Positions 26,695 through 35,678 are shown, counted from the first letter of the stretch. The stretch is 64,000 nt of DNA from Roseibium sp. (GCA_017643215.1 JAEPNV010000003.1:62001-126000); one strand, 5' to 3'. Translations and numbers: made by a program. The notes: generated by a model not told the origin, from the letters alone.

Positions 26695-27816
26695 TCAGGC
26701 CGGCTTGTCCCGCGCGCGGAAAAACCGTCTGAGAGACACGTCACTCCACGGTGAAAGACGCGCCCGCGCCGACTGGTAGCTGTCAAGGATTTGCCGGCTG
26801 ACCGGATCTTTCTCCGCAAACTCGGCCAGCACATCACCCGAGATCTCTCGCAGCCGCGCCAGAACATCCGCCGGATAGTCGCGAACCACGACCCCGTCCT
26901 GCTGTTGAAGGGCCACGAGGCTGCCGGCGTTTTCCCATTCGCTCTCCGTCAGCGCAAACGCGTTTTCCGCCCGGCACGCCTCCAAAAGGACGGACTGGAA
27001 ATCCGATGGCAACGCGTCGAAGGCGGGCTGATGGAACAAGGCCTCGCCCGTGCCGTTCGGTTCATGAAAACCCGGCGTATAGTAGTTTTTTGTAATCTTC
27101 TGAAAGCCCATCGCCCGGTCCGACCAGGGCCCGAGAAACTCGGCCGCGTCGATCACGCCGGTCTGCAAGGCCTGGTAGATTTCACCGGGCGGCAGGCTGA
27201 CGGGGGTCCCACCCAAACGGCGCATCACCTCCCCGCCAAGGCCGGGCATGCGAATGGTCAGACCGCCGATGTCGTCGAGCGAGGCAATCTCGCGTTTGAA
27301 CCATCCGCCCATTTGAATGCCGGTGTTGCCCGCCATCACCGGTTTGATGTTGAACGGCGCGTAAAGCTCCTCCCAGAGTGCCTGGCCGCCGCCTTGTTCG
27401 ATCCAGGTGAGATGTTCGATCGGCACGAGCCCGAACGGAATGGCGGTAAAGAACACGGAAGCCGGGATCTTGCCCTGCCAGAAGAACGAGGCGGTATGGC
27501 CCATTTGCACCGTCCCGGCGGACACGGCGTCAAACACCCCAAGCGCCGGCACCAGTTCCCCGGCGGCATAAAGCCGGATCTGAAAGGCTCCGCCGGACAT
27601 GGCCGCGACCCGGTCGGAAATCCGCTGCGCGGTGACGCCCGGCCCCGGGAGATTGCGCGGCCAGGAGGTCACCATTTTCCAGGAAACACGCGCATTTTCC
27701 GATCGGGCGACGGACGGCGCAGCTAGTGCTGCACCCAACGCCGCACCACCAAGACCCAAAGCGTGCCGACGGGATATGGACGCCGCCGCGCCCTTTTGAA
27801 CGGATTTACCGGTCAT
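26695..27816 (-). CDS. TRAP-type substrate-binding protein, TakP/DctP-like, in a thiamine operon
   Basis: A 373-residue periplasmic binding protein. The N-terminus has a twin-arginine-like signal ('SISRRHALGLGGAALGAALA', Arg16-Arg17). The mature part opens 'SWKMVTSWPRNLPGPG', and the body includes 'TIRMPGLGGEVMRRLGG', which fit the TakP (2-oxoacid binding) branch of DctP proteins. No dctQ or dctM gene follows. Its ATG overlaps the thiD stop by 4 bp, and the whole thiM-thiD-binding-protein unit lies behind a TPP riboswitch. A role in thiamine-related uptake is inferred from this context only. Confidence 0.88.
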   Translation of the reverse strand: MTGKSVQKGAAASISRRHALGLGGAALGAALAAPSVARSENARVSWKMVTSWPRNLPGPGVTAQRISDRVAAMSGGAFQIRLYAAGELVPALGVFDAVSAGTVQMGHTASFFWQGKIPASVFFTAIPFGLVPIEHLTWIEQGGGQALWEELYAPFNIKPVMAGNTGIQMGGWFKREIASLDDIGGLTIRMPGLGGEVMRRLGGTPVSLPPGEIYQALQTGVIDAAEFLGPWSDRAMGFQKITKNYYTPGFHEPNGTGEALFHQPAFDALPSDFQSVLLEACRAENAFALTESEWENAGSLVALQQQDGVVVRDYPADVLARLREISGDVLAEFAEKDPVSRQILDSYQSARARLSPWSDVSLRRFFRARDKPA

Positions 27817-28622
27817 GCCAACTTCTCCCAAAGGTGATGGAAATGGTGCACTGGCCCATGGCCTGCGCCGATGTCGAGGGTGTCGGCGGCGACGATCGCG
27901 CCAGTGATGTAGGCCTTTGCCGCGCTGATCGATCCCGCCAGGTCGGCGCCTTTCGCAAGGCCGGCTGCAATCGCGGAAGACAGCGTGCATCCGGTCCCAT
28001 GGGTGTTTTCGGTCGCATGGCGCGGCGCCCGGAACCAGGTTTCACCGGCCGGCGACAGCAACAGGTCGGCGCAGTCCGGCCCGGTGCCGTGGCCGCCCTT
28101 CATCAACACCGCCTTGGCGCCAAGATCCATGAGCCGCCGCGCCTGGGCGCGCATCGCTTCCTCGTCGGACGCAGGCCGGGACTTCAGGATATGCGCGGCC
28201 TCTTGCAGGTTCGGCGTCACAAGGTCCGCCAAGGGCAGCAACTGGCCAACCAATACCTCGACGGCCGCGTCGGCCAAAAGCGGATCCCCGGACGCGGCCA
28301 CCATCACCGGATCGAGAACGACCGGACCGGTTTCATGGCGTTTGAGGCCTGCTGCGACCGCGCGGATCGTCTCGGGCACCGACAGCATCCCGATTTTTGT
28401 GGCTCCAACGGAAAGGTCCGAATAGACCGCGTCGATTTGCGCTGAAACGAAATCGGCGGGCGGGTTGTGAATGGCCGTTACGCCCAGGGTGTTTTGCGCC
28501 GTGAGCGCGGTGATCACGCTCGCGCCATAGACACCAAGTGCGGAAAAGGTCTTCAGATCGGCTTGAATTCCGGCGCCGCCGCCGGAATCGGACCCTGCAA
28601 TCGTCACCGCAATGGCGGTCAT
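27813..28622 (-). CDS. thiD: Hydroxymethylpyrimidine/phosphomethylpyrimidine kinase
   Basis: A 269-residue ribokinase-fold enzyme of thiamine synthesis and salvage that phosphorylates HMP and then HMP-P. The N-terminal 'TIAGSDSGGGAGIQADLKTF' and the C-terminal anion hole 'THGTGCTLSSAIAAGLAKG' are ThiD signatures. The catalytic Asp lies in the GTGCT neighbourhood in a variant form typical of the family. It is 21 bp after thiM and overlaps the downstream TRAP binding protein by 4 bp. Regulation is by the TPP riboswitch ahead of thiM. Confidence 0.95.
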   Translation of the reverse strand: MTAIAVTIAGSDSGGGAGIQADLKTFSALGVYGASVITALTAQNTLGVTAIHNPPADFVSAQIDAVYSDLSVGATKIGMLSVPETIRAVAAGLKRHETGPVVLDPVMVAASGDPLLADAAVEVLVGQLLPLADLVTPNLQEAAHILKSRPASDEEAMRAQARRLMDLGAKAVLMKGGHGTGPDCADLLLSPAGETWFRAPRHATENTHGTGCTLSSAIAAGLAKGADLAGSISAAKAYITGAIVAADTLDIGAGHGPVHHFHHLWEKLA

Positions 28623-28643
28623 GTCGTGTTCTCCCGTTGGACC

Positions 28644-29414
28644 TTAGGCCGGTTCGGTTTTGAGGCGTGCTGCGATATCGGCCGCGCAAAGTCCGTACAA
28701 GGCATCAAGCAGTTCCGGCACGAGGCTGCCCGGCCCGCGCGCGCGTTCGGCCGCGATTTCGCCGGCGATGTTGAAGATCGAAAGCCCGGCGCAGACGCCT
28801 GAAAAAACATTGTTGGACACCGCAACGCTTGCCGCGATCACCGCCCCGCCCGCGCAGCCGGTCGCGGTCGTCTTGGATAAGAGGGGATGCCCATTTGCCA
28901 GCGCCGCAGTGAGCCGCCCGGGCCCGAAAACCCGATCGGTGGCGCCCGTGACCGCGACGACGGGACCCGTTTCGGCCATCTCCGCCGGCCCGATTGCCTT
29001 CGGCGAAAGCGCGGTAAGCTCGTCCGGATTGACGCGCAGAACCGTTGGAGAAAGACCGATCAGGGCTTGGGCGAACGCCGCCCGCTCGGGCGACCGGTCG
29101 ACAAACACCGGATCGAGCACAAACGGCCGTTTGCAGGATTGCGCCGCCTCGATCGCCAGCGGCATGCTTCGCCGGCGCTCATCGTCCAGCGTGCCGAGAT
29201 TGACAAGAAGCGCGTCGGCGGTGGCGGTAAAGGCCCTCACCTCGTCCGCGGCGACGGTCATGGACGGCACAGCGCCCAGCGCCAATAAAACGTTGGCTGT
29301 CAAGGTCTGCGCCACGGTGTTCGTCAGAGCATGAACGCGTGGCGCGCGCGCACGGATCTGGTCGAGAACCCGCCCAACCATGGCAGGTGTCAAAGCAGGA
29401 GACGGCGCGTTCAT
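28644..29414 (-). CDS. thiM: Hydroxyethylthiazole kinase
   Basis: A 256-residue kinase that phosphorylates 4-methyl-5-(2-hydroxyethyl)thiazole, the thiazole salvage step of thiamine synthesis. 'RVHALTNTVAQTLTANVLLALGA' is the ThiM opening, and 'LLSKTTATGCAGGAVIAASV' holds the active-site Cys. It is the first gene of the operon, about 78 nt after the TPP aptamer. No thiE (thiamine-phosphate synthase) is present here, so the coupling step must be encoded elsewhere. ThiM and ThiD together indicate salvage of both thiamine halves. Confidence 0.95.
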   Translation of the reverse strand: MNAPSPALTPAMVGRVLDQIRARAPRVHALTNTVAQTLTANVLLALGAVPSMTVAADEVRAFTATADALLVNLGTLDDERRRSMPLAIEAAQSCKRPFVLDPVFVDRSPERAAFAQALIGLSPTVLRVNPDELTALSPKAIGPAEMAETGPVVAVTGATDRVFGPGRLTAALANGHPLLSKTTATGCAGGAVIAASVAVSNNVFSGVCAGLSIFNIAGEIAAERARGPGSLVPELLDALYGLCAADIAARLKTEPA

Positions 29415-29491
29415 CTGCCGAACGAACCTCGCCGCGGCGCCATGATCGGGTCGACTATATGGGTGGATTGGCCCGCTGGCCCAAAAGACAT

Positions 29492-29590
29492 CATCTCAAC
29501 TCCCTCCGCCGGTATCAGCCGGATCAGGTTCAAGGAGTTGGCCATTCGCCTCTCAGCCCGATCACCTGCGCCGGGCACCCCCATGAGATG
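29492..29590 (-). promoter_or_regulatory. TPP riboswitch (THI element) controlling thiM-thiD
   Basis: On the minus strand this reads as a classic thi-box. P1 is closed by CATCTCA/TGAGATG (plus-strand ends 29584-29590 and 29492-29498). The conserved CTGAGA is at 29551-29556, ACCTGATC at 29522-29529, followed by CTGATACCGGCG and GGAGGGA. Bound thiamine pyrophosphate normally shuts off downstream expression. The 78-nt gap to the thiM start leaves room for the expression platform. Confidence 0.95.
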
Positions 29591-29716
29591 CATTGACAGC
29601 TAACAAGGACTAACGCCCATTGCAAGCACAACCGGAAACCGGGGAAGGGAATTGACTGCAAAGGCGCAATGGGCCATGTCGGACCCATCCAAGGTTCAGC
29701 CACGCAGGAACGCCCG

Positions 29717-29953
29717 ATGATCCCCTTTTTCGTGATGGTCAAATGCCAGCTCGGTGAAACCTACAAGGTCGCGAACGCCATTGCGGACGCCGAGATCGCC
29801 TCGGAGATCTATTCGACCAGCGGCGATTACGATCTTCTGGTAAAGTTCTATATCGACGACAATGACGACATCGGCCGGTTCGTGAACGAAAAGGTGCATC
29901 CGGTGCCAGGCATCCAGGACACCAAGACCATCATCACCTTCAAGGCCTTTTGA
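29717..29953 (+). CDS. Stand-alone Lrp/AsnC ligand-binding (RAM) domain protein
   Basis: A 78-residue protein consisting only of the C-terminal alpha/beta domain of Lrp/AsnC regulators, without the DNA-binding helix-turn-helix. It shows 'FVMVKCQLGETYKVANAIA' and 'GDYDLLVKFYIDDND', the usual amino-acid-binding and oligomerisation fold. An AGGAA site 7 bp before the ATG fixes the start at 29717. Such stand-alone domains may modulate full-length Lrp proteins or bind amino acids as oligomers. It lies about 40 bp ahead of a small exported protein gene. Confidence 0.88.
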   Translation: MIPFFVMVKCQLGETYKVANAIADAEIASEIYSTSGDYDLLVKFYIDDNDDIGRFVNEKVHPVPGIQDTKTIITFKAF

Positions 29954-29996
29954 ACCGGCAACAAATAAGGTGACCGGCCGGCAAGGGAGCGCAGCA

Positions 29997-30395
29997 ATGC
30001 AAATGACCCGTTTGGCCGCCGCCGCGCTGGCAACACTCGTGGGATCCACGCCTGTCGCGGCCGCCGGATTGTCGCCCGAGCAGATCAAGCCGATCCTCGA
30101 AATGACCTCGGACAGCTGGGTCGCGTTTCGCGACTGGCAGGGCAATCAGCTCATTTACTTCACCCATCTTGAAAGCTGGACCTGCGGTCTCAACGCCGTC
30201 ACCTATGGGGTGAACGGCGAACCGGTCGACCAGGTCTGGCCGCTGCAGCCCTGTGATCCCGATGCCCCGAACGCCATCACCAAGGACAAACCGTATCTGA
30301 CATTTCCGGCCGGCAGCATCGCCACGATCGCCGTCCAGTTGACCTATAAAGACGGCAGCCGGAGTGCGGTCACCAATTTCACCTACAAGCCGTAG
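29997..30395 (+). CDS. Small periplasmic protein of unknown function
   Basis: A 132-residue exported protein with signal peptide at residues 1-23 ('TPVAAAG' cleavage region). The mature part is about 110 residues of mixed beta structure. It contains two Cys ('SWTCGLNAV' and 'QPCDPD') that could form a disulfide, and a conserved-looking 'SWVAFRDWQGNQLIYFTHL'. I do not recognise a named domain. A GGGAG ribosome site supports the ATG at 29997. It follows the RAM-domain gene closely and converges with a DMT gene just 3 bp from its stop. Confidence 0.75.
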   Translation: MQMTRLAAAALATLVGSTPVAAAGLSPEQIKPILEMTSDSWVAFRDWQGNQLIYFTHLESWTCGLNAVTYGVNGEPVDQVWPLQPCDPDAPNAITKDKPYLTFPAGSIATIAVQLTYKDGSRSAVTNFTYKP

Positions 30396-30398
30396 CCG

Positions 30399-31373
30399 TT
30401 ACGATCTGGAGGGCGTCGACGCGCGCCGGTTTTTGGTCCGGTCAAGGCCCAGTCTGTGCTCGCGGTAGATCACGAAGATGCCGGCGGCCATCACGATCGC
30501 CGATCCCGCGATCACCTCCGGAACGGGGATTTCGGAAAACACCAGCCAGCCCACCGCCACGGCCCACAACATGTTGATGTAATCAAAAGGCGCGATCGTC
30601 GACGCGTCCGCATAACGATAACTTTGGGTAAGAAGGATTTGCCCGATGCCGCCCGAGACGCCGATCAAAATAAGCAGCCCGGCGGTCGTCGGGTCCGGCA
30701 CGACCCAGGCCTGGCTCGGGAGGATCAGGCCCAGCGGAAGCGTCAGCAACGACAACACGGTCGCCGATGCCGAGAACCAGGTCACAATCGTGGATGTGCG
30801 CTCCGTCTCGCAGAGCTTTCGCACGAAAATCATGGCCAGCGCGGCGAAGGCCGCGCCGAGGGCCCCGCAAACCACACCGATGGTTTCCGCAGTGCCGAGA
30901 TCTGAACGGCCCATATGCGGCGACAGGATCACGAGGATCCCGGCCAATCCGACGACAACCGCGCTCCAGCGGTAAACCCGCACCGTCTCGCCCAGAAGGA
31001 AAAAGGCCAGCACGACGACGATCAGCGGCGTGGCGAACCCGATGGCGGTGGCATCGGGCAACGGCAACAGATGGAACGCCATGAACGAGAACACCATCGC
31101 CAGGATCCCGACCACGGCACGCCCCACATGCCCGGCAACGTTCGGCGTTTGAAAGGCCAAAAGAAGCTCGCGCCGCGCCGCGACCATAATCAGCACCGGA
31201 AACAAACCGAAGAAATTGCGCGCAAAGACGATCTCACCAATCGGGACCCGTTCGGCCACGATTTTCAAGAGCGTGACCATCAGGAAGAAGGCGGCCGTCG
31301 AGGCAAGCTTCAGCGCAATACCAAGGAGCGGCGCCTGCCGGATCTGTCCTGTCGGCGCGGGAGGCCCGGACAT
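30399..31373 (-). CDS. DMT-superfamily (EamA) transporter
   Basis: A 324-residue membrane protein with ten helices in two EamA repeats. Recognisable phrases are 'LLPLPDATAIGFATPLIVVVLA' in the first half and 'STIAPFDYINMLWAVAVGWLVF' in the second. The ATG at 31373 ('MSGPPAPTG') begins shortly before the first helix; the longer in-frame extension is not membrane-like. The substrate is unknown. It resembles S-adenosylmethionine- or riboflavin-exporting DMT proteins only in general layout. Confidence 0.86.
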   Translation of the reverse strand: MSGPPAPTGQIRQAPLLGIALKLASTAAFFLMVTLLKIVAERVPIGEIVFARNFFGLFPVLIMVAARRELLLAFQTPNVAGHVGRAVVGILAMVFSFMAFHLLPLPDATAIGFATPLIVVVLAFFLLGETVRVYRWSAVVVGLAGILVILSPHMGRSDLGTAETIGVVCGALGAAFAALAMIFVRKLCETERTSTIVTWFSASATVLSLLTLPLGLILPSQAWVVPDPTTAGLLILIGVSGGIGQILLTQSYRYADASTIAPFDYINMLWAVAVGWLVFSEIPVPEVIAGSAIVMAAGIFVIYREHRLGLDRTKNRRASTPSRS

Positions 31374-31760
31374 CTTGGGAAATTGGGCGGGAAGCGCCAC
31401 GGAATGGACCTTGAATGGGCCAGCGCAAATCTGCGTATTCAGGAACACGGCGCCGGCCCGGCAGACTGCTCCAAACAAATGGCACGGAATTGACAGGGGA
31501 AAGATCCGAATCAAAGCCGGTGTCGACTGTGTGGGCGCGGAGGCAATGTCCCGGAAACGCCGATCGAGCGATTAGACATATGCGCGTCATCCGCCGTCTT
31601 TGCAACGCTTCAGGCCGGCCCTTTTGCACAGACCAGCCATGCGGCCGCCGACCAGCTTTTGCGTTGTTCACAATTGGTCCATGGGTCTTGCTTCCCGGCG
31701 TGCCTGCGGCAGGTTGACGCCTATAGTGGTTCAAACGACCGAATCGAAAGGCCTTGCACA
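31374..31760. other. Intergenic region between divergent DMT and sbmA-like genes
   Basis: These 387 bp carry no supportable gene. They must contain both promoters. I see no clear repeat, hairpin or RNA element. Confidence 0.4.
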
Positions 31761-32774
31761 ATGTTCCGATCCTTCTTCGCCAACCGCGAGTGGTTTTTGT
31801 GGGCCTGGGCAGGGTCGGTCCTGATCCTGGTCGGCAGCTGGTACCAGGTCGAGCTCGATGTCGAAATCAACGAATGGTTCGGAACGTTTTACGACACGGT
31901 CCAGCAAGCCTTGGGCGAGCCTGGTTCGGTCACTCTTGAAACCTATTTCGGCGAACTCGCCACCTTTGGCTACATCGCCGCCAAATATGTCTTCGTCGCG
32001 GTGATGCTGGACTTCTTCATCAAGCACTTCATCTTCCGATGGCGCACGGCGATGAACCACTATTACATGTCACACTGGCAGGCCGTCCGGCACATTGAGG
32101 GCGCAGCCCAGCGCGTCCAGGAAGACACCATGCGCTTTGCCCGGATCATGGAGGGCCTTGGCGTGTCCTTCATGCGGGCCATTTTGGTGTTGATCGCCTT
32201 CCTGCCGCTGCTTTGGGACCTCTCGTCAAACGTGACCGAGTTGCCGTGGATCGGCGAGGTGTCCCACTCGCTGGTCTATGTGGCGATCATCTCCGCCGCT
32301 GCAGGTACCGTGCTTCTGGCGGCTGTCGGCTTCAAGCTGCCGGGTCTGGAATTCGAAAACCAGAAGGTGGAAGCCGCTTACCGCAAGGAACTGGTCTACG
32401 GCGAGGACGACGAGAGCCGCGCCGAGCCGCCATCGGTGATCCAACTGTTCAGCCATGTCCGTCGGAACTATTTCCGCCTCTTTTTCCACTACCTTTATTT
32501 CGATGTGGCGCGTTACGCCTACCTTCAAGCCTCCGTTCTCATTCCCTATATCGCCCTCGGACCGACCCTCGTCAGCGCCACGATCACGCTCGGCGTCATG
32601 CAGCAGATCATCCGCGCCTTCGGACGGGTGGAGAACTCGTTTCAGTATCTCGTCAACGCCTGGCCGACGATCGTCGAACTCATTTCGGTCTATAAGCGTC
32701 TTCGGGCCTTCGAGAGCCATATTTGGGAGTATGAGCGCGGTGGCGGTGTTCCCCGCCCCATGCCGGCCGAGTAA
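31761..32774 (+). CDS. Short SbmA/BacA-family peptide transporter
   Basis: A 337-residue inner-membrane protein of the SbmA/BacA family, which takes up peptides (microcins, Pro-rich and NCR peptides) using the proton gradient. Near-diagnostic phrases are 'FRWRTAMNHYYMSHWQAVRH', 'EGAAQRVQEDTMRFA', 'LPGLEFENQKVEAAYRKELV' and 'RRNYFRLFFHYLYFDVARYA'. E. coli SbmA is about 406 and S. meliloti BacA about 420 residues. Here the protein begins at the helix matching roughly SbmA residue 70, so the first helix pair is missing. There is no in-frame coding extension upstream that would restore it. Confidence 0.9.
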   Translation: MFRSFFANREWFLWAWAGSVLILVGSWYQVELDVEINEWFGTFYDTVQQALGEPGSVTLETYFGELATFGYIAAKYVFVAVMLDFFIKHFIFRWRTAMNHYYMSHWQAVRHIEGAAQRVQEDTMRFARIMEGLGVSFMRAILVLIAFLPLLWDLSSNVTELPWIGEVSHSLVYVAIISAAAGTVLLAAVGFKLPGLEFENQKVEAAYRKELVYGEDDESRAEPPSVIQLFSHVRRNYFRLFFHYLYFDVARYAYLQASVLIPYIALGPTLVSATITLGVMQQIIRAFGRVENSFQYLVNAWPTIVELISVYKRLRAFESHIWEYERGGGVPRPMPAE

Positions 32775-33129
32775 CGCGGGTCCGGACATATGGAATAGCG
32801 GCCTCGCCATCCAATCGCCCTCCAGTTGTGATTCCGATCTTGCGCGCACCCCCTCTCCCAGGTCACCCCGGCCGATGCGCAGCGGAGAGCCGGGGCCGGC
32901 GAACCGTTGAGTGACGGTGGCCTCTGGGTTCATATCGCGCCCCATGCCGCCCTCACGTAGAACCGGAAAGCCGCCACGACCACAGCGGCTCCCCGATCCC
33001 GGGACGCGCCTTGGGCTTGCCCGGGAGGACAATCCTTGACGCACGCCCCGTTCACATCGCCCGGCGAACGGCGGCCTATGCGCCACGTGCGATCGCCCAA
33101 GCCGTGTCGAGCGCGGGCCCTTGTCGCGG
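32775..33129. other. Non-coding gap with dispersed-repeat-like segments
   Basis: These 355 bp between the convergent sbmA-like and coxL-like genes hold no gene I can support. They contain GC-rich inverted segments: CCCCGGCC.../GGCCGGGG-like near 32864-32898 and TCCCGGGACG.../CCCGGGAGGA near 32997-33030. The second is similar to the segment near 18307-18340. Confidence 0.45.
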
Positions 33130-35436
33130 TCAGCCCTTCGCCGCTTGAATCGTGTCCCAGATCTTCGCCGGTGTGGCCGGCATATGGATCAGCTCCGTGA
33201 CGCCTGCCCCGTCGCGCAGCGCCATCTGCAAGGCGTTCATGACCGAGGCGCAGCCGCCGATGGTTCCGGCCTCGCCCGCCCCCTTGATGCCGAGCGCGTT
33301 CGTGGTCGAAGGAACGTTCCGGGTCTGAAAGTCAAAATCGGGCAGATCCGCGGCCCGGATCAACCGGTAGTCCAGGAGTGAGGCGCTCAAGAGCTGGCCC
33401 TCCTCGTCATAAACGGTGCTTTCACACAAGGCCTGGCTGATCGCCTGCGCCGTTCCGCCATGGACCTGCCCGGCGAGAAGAAGCGGGTTCACCGTGACAC
33501 CAAAATCGTCGACGATCACGTAGTTCAAAACGGTCACGTCACCGGTTTCCGGATCAACCTCCAGTTCGCACACATGCGTGCCATTCGGGTACGTCGCCTC
33601 GGTTTGGTTGACCATATCCTGACCGGTCAGCGTTTCGCCCGCCTGCGCCGCGACGTCCGCCAGGCTGACCTGCCGGTCCGTCCCGACGACCCGCACGTTG
33701 CCACCGACGAGTTCCAGGTCGTCCGTGCCCACTTCTAGCTGCTCCGCGGCCCTTTCCTTGACCTTGTCGACCAGGATTTTCGATGCATTGTTGACCGACG
33801 GCAGGCCAAGCGGAATGGACCGCGATCCGCCGGTGCCGCCGCCCTGACGCACGCGGTCGGTATCGCCCTGGATGACCTCGATCGCGTCAAGATCGATGCC
33901 GAACTGCTCAGCGATCACCTGGGCGTAGGCCGTCGCGTGGCCCTGACCATTGGTTTGCGTGCCGATCAAAAGGGTCACGGTGCCGTTGCCGTTCAGCTCG
34001 ACAGTCGCCTCCTCGCCGCCGGCAAAAGCGCAGGCTTCGATGTAGGAACACAGACCAATTCCACGATACTTGCCGTCGGCCGCGCTTTGTTGCTGGCGCG
34101 CCGCAAAGCCGTCCCAATCGGCGGCCTTGAGTGCGTCGGTCAAATGACCCTCATAGTCCCCTGTGTCGTACATGCGTCCGGTCGGAGTCGTATAGGGCAG
34201 CACGTCCTTGGGAATGAAGTTGCGCTTGCGGATCTCGATCGATCCAAGCCCGGTTTCTTCGCCGGCCTTTTCAATCAGACGCTCAATGAGATAGGCCGCC
34301 TCCGGCCGTCCGGCCCCGCGATAGGCATCGGTGGGAACGGTGTTGGCATAAACGCCGGTGACCGTCACGTCGAGTGCCGGGATACTGTAGAGCCCGGTCG
34401 ACATGGATGTTCCCACAAACGGGATAAACGGCCCGAACTGGTGCAAATACGCACCCATCGCGGCTTTCACATGCACCTTCATGCCGATGATTTTCGCGTC
34501 TTTGTCAAGCGCCAGTTCGGCATGGGTGAGATTGTCCCGGCCATGGGCATCGGTGACGAAATGCTCCATGCGCTCACCGGTCCATTTCACCGGCTGCCCG
34601 AGCGTTTTGGATGCGATTAATGCCAGGGGATATTCGCGGTAGCAAAACAGCTTGGTGCCGAAACCACCACCGACATCGGGTGTGACAACCCGCATGTTCG
34701 ACGGATCGATGCCAAGAATGTCGTTGCAGATGAGGTCGCGCATGCCGTGGCCGCCCTGGGTGCCGAGCGTCAGCGTGAACCGGTCGGCTTCGGCGTCGAA
34801 CTCCGCCACGCAGCCGCGCGGTTCCATGTAGTTTGCGACCAAGCGGTTGTTGACGATATCGATCGAGACGACGCGATCGGCTTGCTGGAAAGCCGCTGCA
34901 CATGTGTCCGGGTCGCCATGTGCAAGCGTGAAGGCGACATTGGAGCCGTAGTCTGGCCAGACAAGGGGCGCTCCGTCGGCAAGCGCCTCCTCAATTCCCA
35001 CCACAACGTCCAACGGTTCAAAATCCAGTTCGATCAGTTCCGCGGCCGATTTGGCGGTATTGACGCTGTCGGCCACGATGAACGCGATGGCGTCGCCCAC
35101 ATAGCGGACCGTGTCGGAGCACAGCACAGGCTGCGGCGGGCACGCATGGTTGGTACCATCGACCTGCTTCATGCGCGCCTTGGTCGGCATTGTCCCAACG
35201 CCCTCAAGATCGGCCGCCGTCAGAACCAGCGCGACGCCTGGCACTGCCCGGGCCGCGTCGAGCCCGCCGAGTGTGAAGCGCGCGTGGGCGATCGGTGAGC
35301 GCAGGACATGGGCATGAAGACATTCCTCTGGCAGGTAGTCCCCAGTGTAAAATCCCTGGCCTTTGATCAGCGCGTCATCTTCCTTGCGTCGCACGGGTGC
35401 GCCGATGCCAAACTTGGGGGTGACCATCTGGTTCAT
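33130..35436 (-). CDS. Xanthine dehydrogenase/CoxL-family molybdopterin-binding subunit (form II)
   Basis: A 768-residue large subunit of the molybdenum hydroxylase family. The N-terminal 'IGAPVRRKEDDALIKGQG' and the active-site loop 'AYRGAGRPEAAYLIERL' are the form II CoxL-like pattern; true CO dehydrogenase has AYRCSFR. Other blocks are 'GTQTNGQGHATAYAQV' and the C-terminal 'GIKGAGEAGTIGG' with the catalytic Glu. Such subunits need a FAD subunit and a 2Fe-2S subunit, and neither gene is adjacent. The substrate (aldehyde, purine, aromatic or other) is unknown. A PBP-domain regulator gene lies 3 kb away. Confidence 0.9.
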   Translation of the reverse strand: MNQMVTPKFGIGAPVRRKEDDALIKGQGFYTGDYLPEECLHAHVLRSPIAHARFTLGGLDAARAVPGVALVLTAADLEGVGTMPTKARMKQVDGTNHACPPQPVLCSDTVRYVGDAIAFIVADSVNTAKSAAELIELDFEPLDVVVGIEEALADGAPLVWPDYGSNVAFTLAHGDPDTCAAAFQQADRVVSIDIVNNRLVANYMEPRGCVAEFDAEADRFTLTLGTQGGHGMRDLICNDILGIDPSNMRVVTPDVGGGFGTKLFCYREYPLALIASKTLGQPVKWTGERMEHFVTDAHGRDNLTHAELALDKDAKIIGMKVHVKAAMGAYLHQFGPFIPFVGTSMSTGLYSIPALDVTVTGVYANTVPTDAYRGAGRPEAAYLIERLIEKAGEETGLGSIEIRKRNFIPKDVLPYTTPTGRMYDTGDYEGHLTDALKAADWDGFAARQQQSAADGKYRGIGLCSYIEACAFAGGEEATVELNGNGTVTLLIGTQTNGQGHATAYAQVIAEQFGIDLDAIEVIQGDTDRVRQGGGTGGSRSIPLGLPSVNNASKILVDKVKERAAEQLEVGTDDLELVGGNVRVVGTDRQVSLADVAAQAGETLTGQDMVNQTEATYPNGTHVCELEVDPETGDVTVLNYVIVDDFGVTVNPLLLAGQVHGGTAQAISQALCESTVYDEEGQLLSASLLDYRLIRAADLPDFDFQTRNVPSTTNALGIKGAGEAGTIGGCASVMNALQMALRDGAGVTELIHMPATPAKIWDTIQAAKG

Positions 35437-35678
35437 GGGGCAAGACCTTGGTTATGAGCTTGGGAGGCGCCGGAGGCATGTCAGTAATTCATGCGCGGCA
35501 TTGGTTATCGGCAAACATAGCGTTGCGCCCGGTGCGACGCCAGTGCAGCGCCGCAAAAACCCGTCCGGCGTTGACCAGCAAAGCTAACCCACCTTTAAAA
35601 CGCGGCTGTTACGCCGGCCGTGCACAATTGCGCCGCTGTGCATATCATGACGTCCAATCCAGCTTTCCAGAGGCCGCT

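Noticed and set aside
32226..33086. Minus-strand frame of 286 codons overlapping the sbmA-like gene
   Set aside because: It is antisense to a gene with strong SbmA/BacA motifs, and the product is Arg/Gly/Asp-rich.
33130..35436. Aerobic carbon-monoxide dehydrogenase (true CoxL)
   Set aside because: The active-site loop is AYRGAGR, not the AYRCSFR of form I CO dehydrogenase, and the partner subunits are absent.
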